This document shows positions 62,349 through 64,000 of a DNA stretch of 64,000 nucleotides, in pieces. Source of the stretch: Molossus alvarezi. Its lineage: Eukaryota; Chordata; Mammalia; Chiroptera; Molossidae. How positions within the stretch are numbered: position 1 is the stretch's first letter; every line of letters begins with the position of its first letter. The DNA is taken from assembly GCA_037176705.1 (NCBI GenBank), contig JBAWUJ010000110.1, positions 140,479 through 204,478 of the forward strand, written 5' to 3'. The notes below the pieces were generated by a model. That model was not told the DNA's origin. It saw only the letters and a list, made by a program, of their open reading frames with translations, and made no database searches. Both the position numbers and the translations under genes were made by a program.

Positions 62349-64000
62349 CAGATTACGTGTTCTTAGTACAGTTGTGGAAAGTATTGATGTAAGGAAATGT
62401 GGCAACCGGACTTTTGATAGGTCCTTAGACATACTTTTCACTCTACTTTGTTTGTAGGAGAGTGTATACAACCATACCTATTCCAAATGAACTGTGTTAG
62501 AACTCTTCACTTCAGTGGCACAAAAGTCACTTCCATGAAGCCTAGAGCGTGAGGCCCCTCAAATCATATATTGTTTTGGTTAAGTATTTAAGAAATGTCC
62601 TTTTGTAAAGGTGTAATCACACTTAAACTTTGCAGTGTAAGTTTTTTTCTCTTGTTCCAGACAAAGAGACACAAGACTAGCTGTTGCATTCCTGCATATC
62701 TTGAATTATGAGCAAAACTCTGTGAGAGCCAGGGGCCACATTCTCTCAGTGGCATGTTTTTCCCTGGGAAGTTAAGTACCTTTGCAGGGAAACTGTGAAC
62801 AAACATGTTCTAGTCAAACAACTGTGGGAATGAATGAATATTTCCATTTGGGTTAAGTTAATGCACAGATCTTGAGTAACATGAACACTTTAACGTTCAT
62901 TCTCCTCGTTTTATAGGGAGATCCAGTCATATCATGGAAAGAACAACTAGGACAGAGCCCACTTATGTGTAGATCAAAAGTTATCCCTTTTTGTGTTCTG
63001 TGTTGTTCATGGTTTCCAAGATTGGATCGTATTAAAGCCCGTTTTTGAAGGCGATACTTGGAAAAAGTTTGGTTTCTGCTGTAGCAGTTGGTTTTACGTG
63101 ATTCTTACTCAGAACACTGAACCAACGTATGGCCAAGACTGAATCAATGGAAAGACTGATAACTACTGGTGTCACACATGTGCATTCTTGACGCAGTGAA
63201 AGTGAACACATCTAAAGTGATGTAGTTGAAACATTGGTTGTCTCCATGCAAGGAGTAAATCCATGAATTGGAAGACACTGACAACACCAAGGGTTTTTCA
63301 CATTGAACATCTCTGTGAAGGAGAACAAGAGGAGTGTTCTAGAGAAAATGCACTTGTGCAGTGGACCTGGGTATCCATTTCAATGACTTACACACTAACT
63401 ATGCCCGGTGTGCAGGGCATACTTTACATTGGAGTGTTAAACAGTGTTGTAAGTAAATGCAGGTGTCTGCCTTCTTTCCTATGTGATCAGGAAAGTCAAC
63501 CTGAACTAGTTGATGAGGCAGCCTTTCAACATACTACCTTTTAGCCCTGCATATGTGTTGTTTGCCTGGAAGTGTCTAGGAGTCATCTTGATATTCAACA
63601 AAGGCTGGGCTGCAGAAATCAAACACATTGGCTAGGGCAATGTTCAGGTCATGCAAATCTACACCCTATTCAGTTCTACACACATTCTTTAAAGTTGTTA
63701 CCGAATGAATCAGTGTCATTCTTGGATCCATCATACATTTCACGGTTTGTACCGATTTCCTCAAAAAACATAAGGAGTAGATACCTGTTTTCTCCTGAGA
63801 ATTCAAAGTAAACGCTTTCCATCATTGTGAAATGCTGGAATTGTACCTTGTTCATGAATGGAATCTCCTGAACCTATCTTTCTAATTCCCTGTGACGAAT
63901 TCAGCCTATTTCTTGATAACTGACAAGTACTCAATCCCTTTATTCCAGCCATTAGAACCAAAAGGTGATCAATTTAAAAGAGGGAGTGTCAGTCTTTGAA
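62349..64000 (+). repeat. Satellite unit 31 (type II), 1,652 bp, cut by window end
   Basis: Has a version of the actagctgttgca patch (about 62676) as in units 6, 15 and 24, with private changes (taagtatttaag, attatgagc, attaaagccc). The unit is still in phase at the last base, so the array continues to the right. Confidence 0.95.

Larger units (their letters stand above)
1687..64000 (+). repeat. Tandem satellite array, monomer about 1.96 kb, 30 complete units + 1 partial
   Basis: The motif cagattacgtg (or a close variant) recurs at 1687, 4921, 6881, 8843, 10805, 13375, 15330, 17286 and then about every 1,955-1,960 bp to 62349. A second anchor, atgaattggaagacac, recurs with the same spacing (2599, 5837, 7797, 9759, 11720, 14289 ... 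61303, 63263). All units are head-to-tail. The array runs past the right edge. Monomers are AT-rich. Most units contain single copies of GGATCC and CTGCAG at fixed phase, so those enzymes should give a 1.96 kb ladder. I see no smaller internal tandem period, no LTR or transposase structure, and no convincing gene. The family is not one I recognise, and a centromeric or pericentromeric location is only a guess. Confidence 0.98.

Noticed and set aside
1687..64000. The recurring 61-93 codon open frames on both strands in each satellite unit, taken as a gene family
   Set aside because: They recur only because the monomer recurs. Several begin with GTG, overlapping frames are open on both strands at once, stops and indels break them in some units (for example units 2, 14, 17, 18, 20, 22), and none resembles a known protein.
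1687..64000. CRISPR array or bacterial origin because of regular repeats
   Set aside because: The period is 1.96 kb with no short repeat-spacer pattern, and mammalian L1 sequences are embedded in the array.
1687..64000. Endogenous retrovirus or LTR element as the source of the monomer
   Set aside because: No terminal repeats, primer-binding site, polypurine tract or gag/pol-like protein motif could be seen in any frame of the monomer.
1687..64000. tRNA, rRNA or other structured RNA genes within the monomer
   Set aside because: I looked for A/B-box promoter pairs and cloverleaf-like inverted repeats and saw none that I could support by eye.

Overview
This window is eukaryotic, from a placental mammal, and contains no functional protein-coding gene. 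Mammalian origin follows from two LINE-1 (L1) fragments. One is the 5' part of an element on the minus strand (5' UTR plus ORF1) and the other is the 3' end of an element on the plus strand (end of ORF2, 3' UTR, A-tail). The ORF1 N-terminus and the GGCGGC-rich 5' end of the 5' UTR look more like laurasiatherian than primate or rodent L1. That is a weak inference and I do not name a species.

Layout. 1-1678: antisense L1 5' end, with ORF1 broken by one frameshift and running off the left edge. About 1687-64000: a head-to-tail tandem array of a roughly 1,960 bp satellite monomer, all units in the same orientation, 30 complete units plus a 31st cut by the window edge. I number units from the recurring motif cagattacgtg, an arbitrary phase. 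Units 1-4 (1687-10804) form a diverged subfamily (type I). Units 5-31 (10805-64000) are a much more homogeneous subfamily (type II). Unit 1 is interrupted by the 5'-truncated sense L1 (3348-4609), flanked by a perfect 14 bp target-site duplication. Unit 5 is 2,570 bp because a 618 bp piece is duplicated inside it.

Inside type II, diagnostic SNPs and 1-4 bp indels show multi-unit organisation. There are near-identical neighbouring units (8/9; 10/11/12), a 3.92 kb dimer (19-20 and 21-22, with a partial copy at 13-14), and a four-unit block (units 15-18) that recurs as six units (24-29) with one extra dimer. Two recombination junctions can be placed by eye, in units 14 and 26. This is the pattern expected from repeated unequal exchange or conversion.

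The many 60-93 codon open frames in the array recur because the monomer recurs. They often start at GTG, are broken in some units, and match no family I recognise, so I do not annotate them as genes. I could not identify the satellite with any named family.
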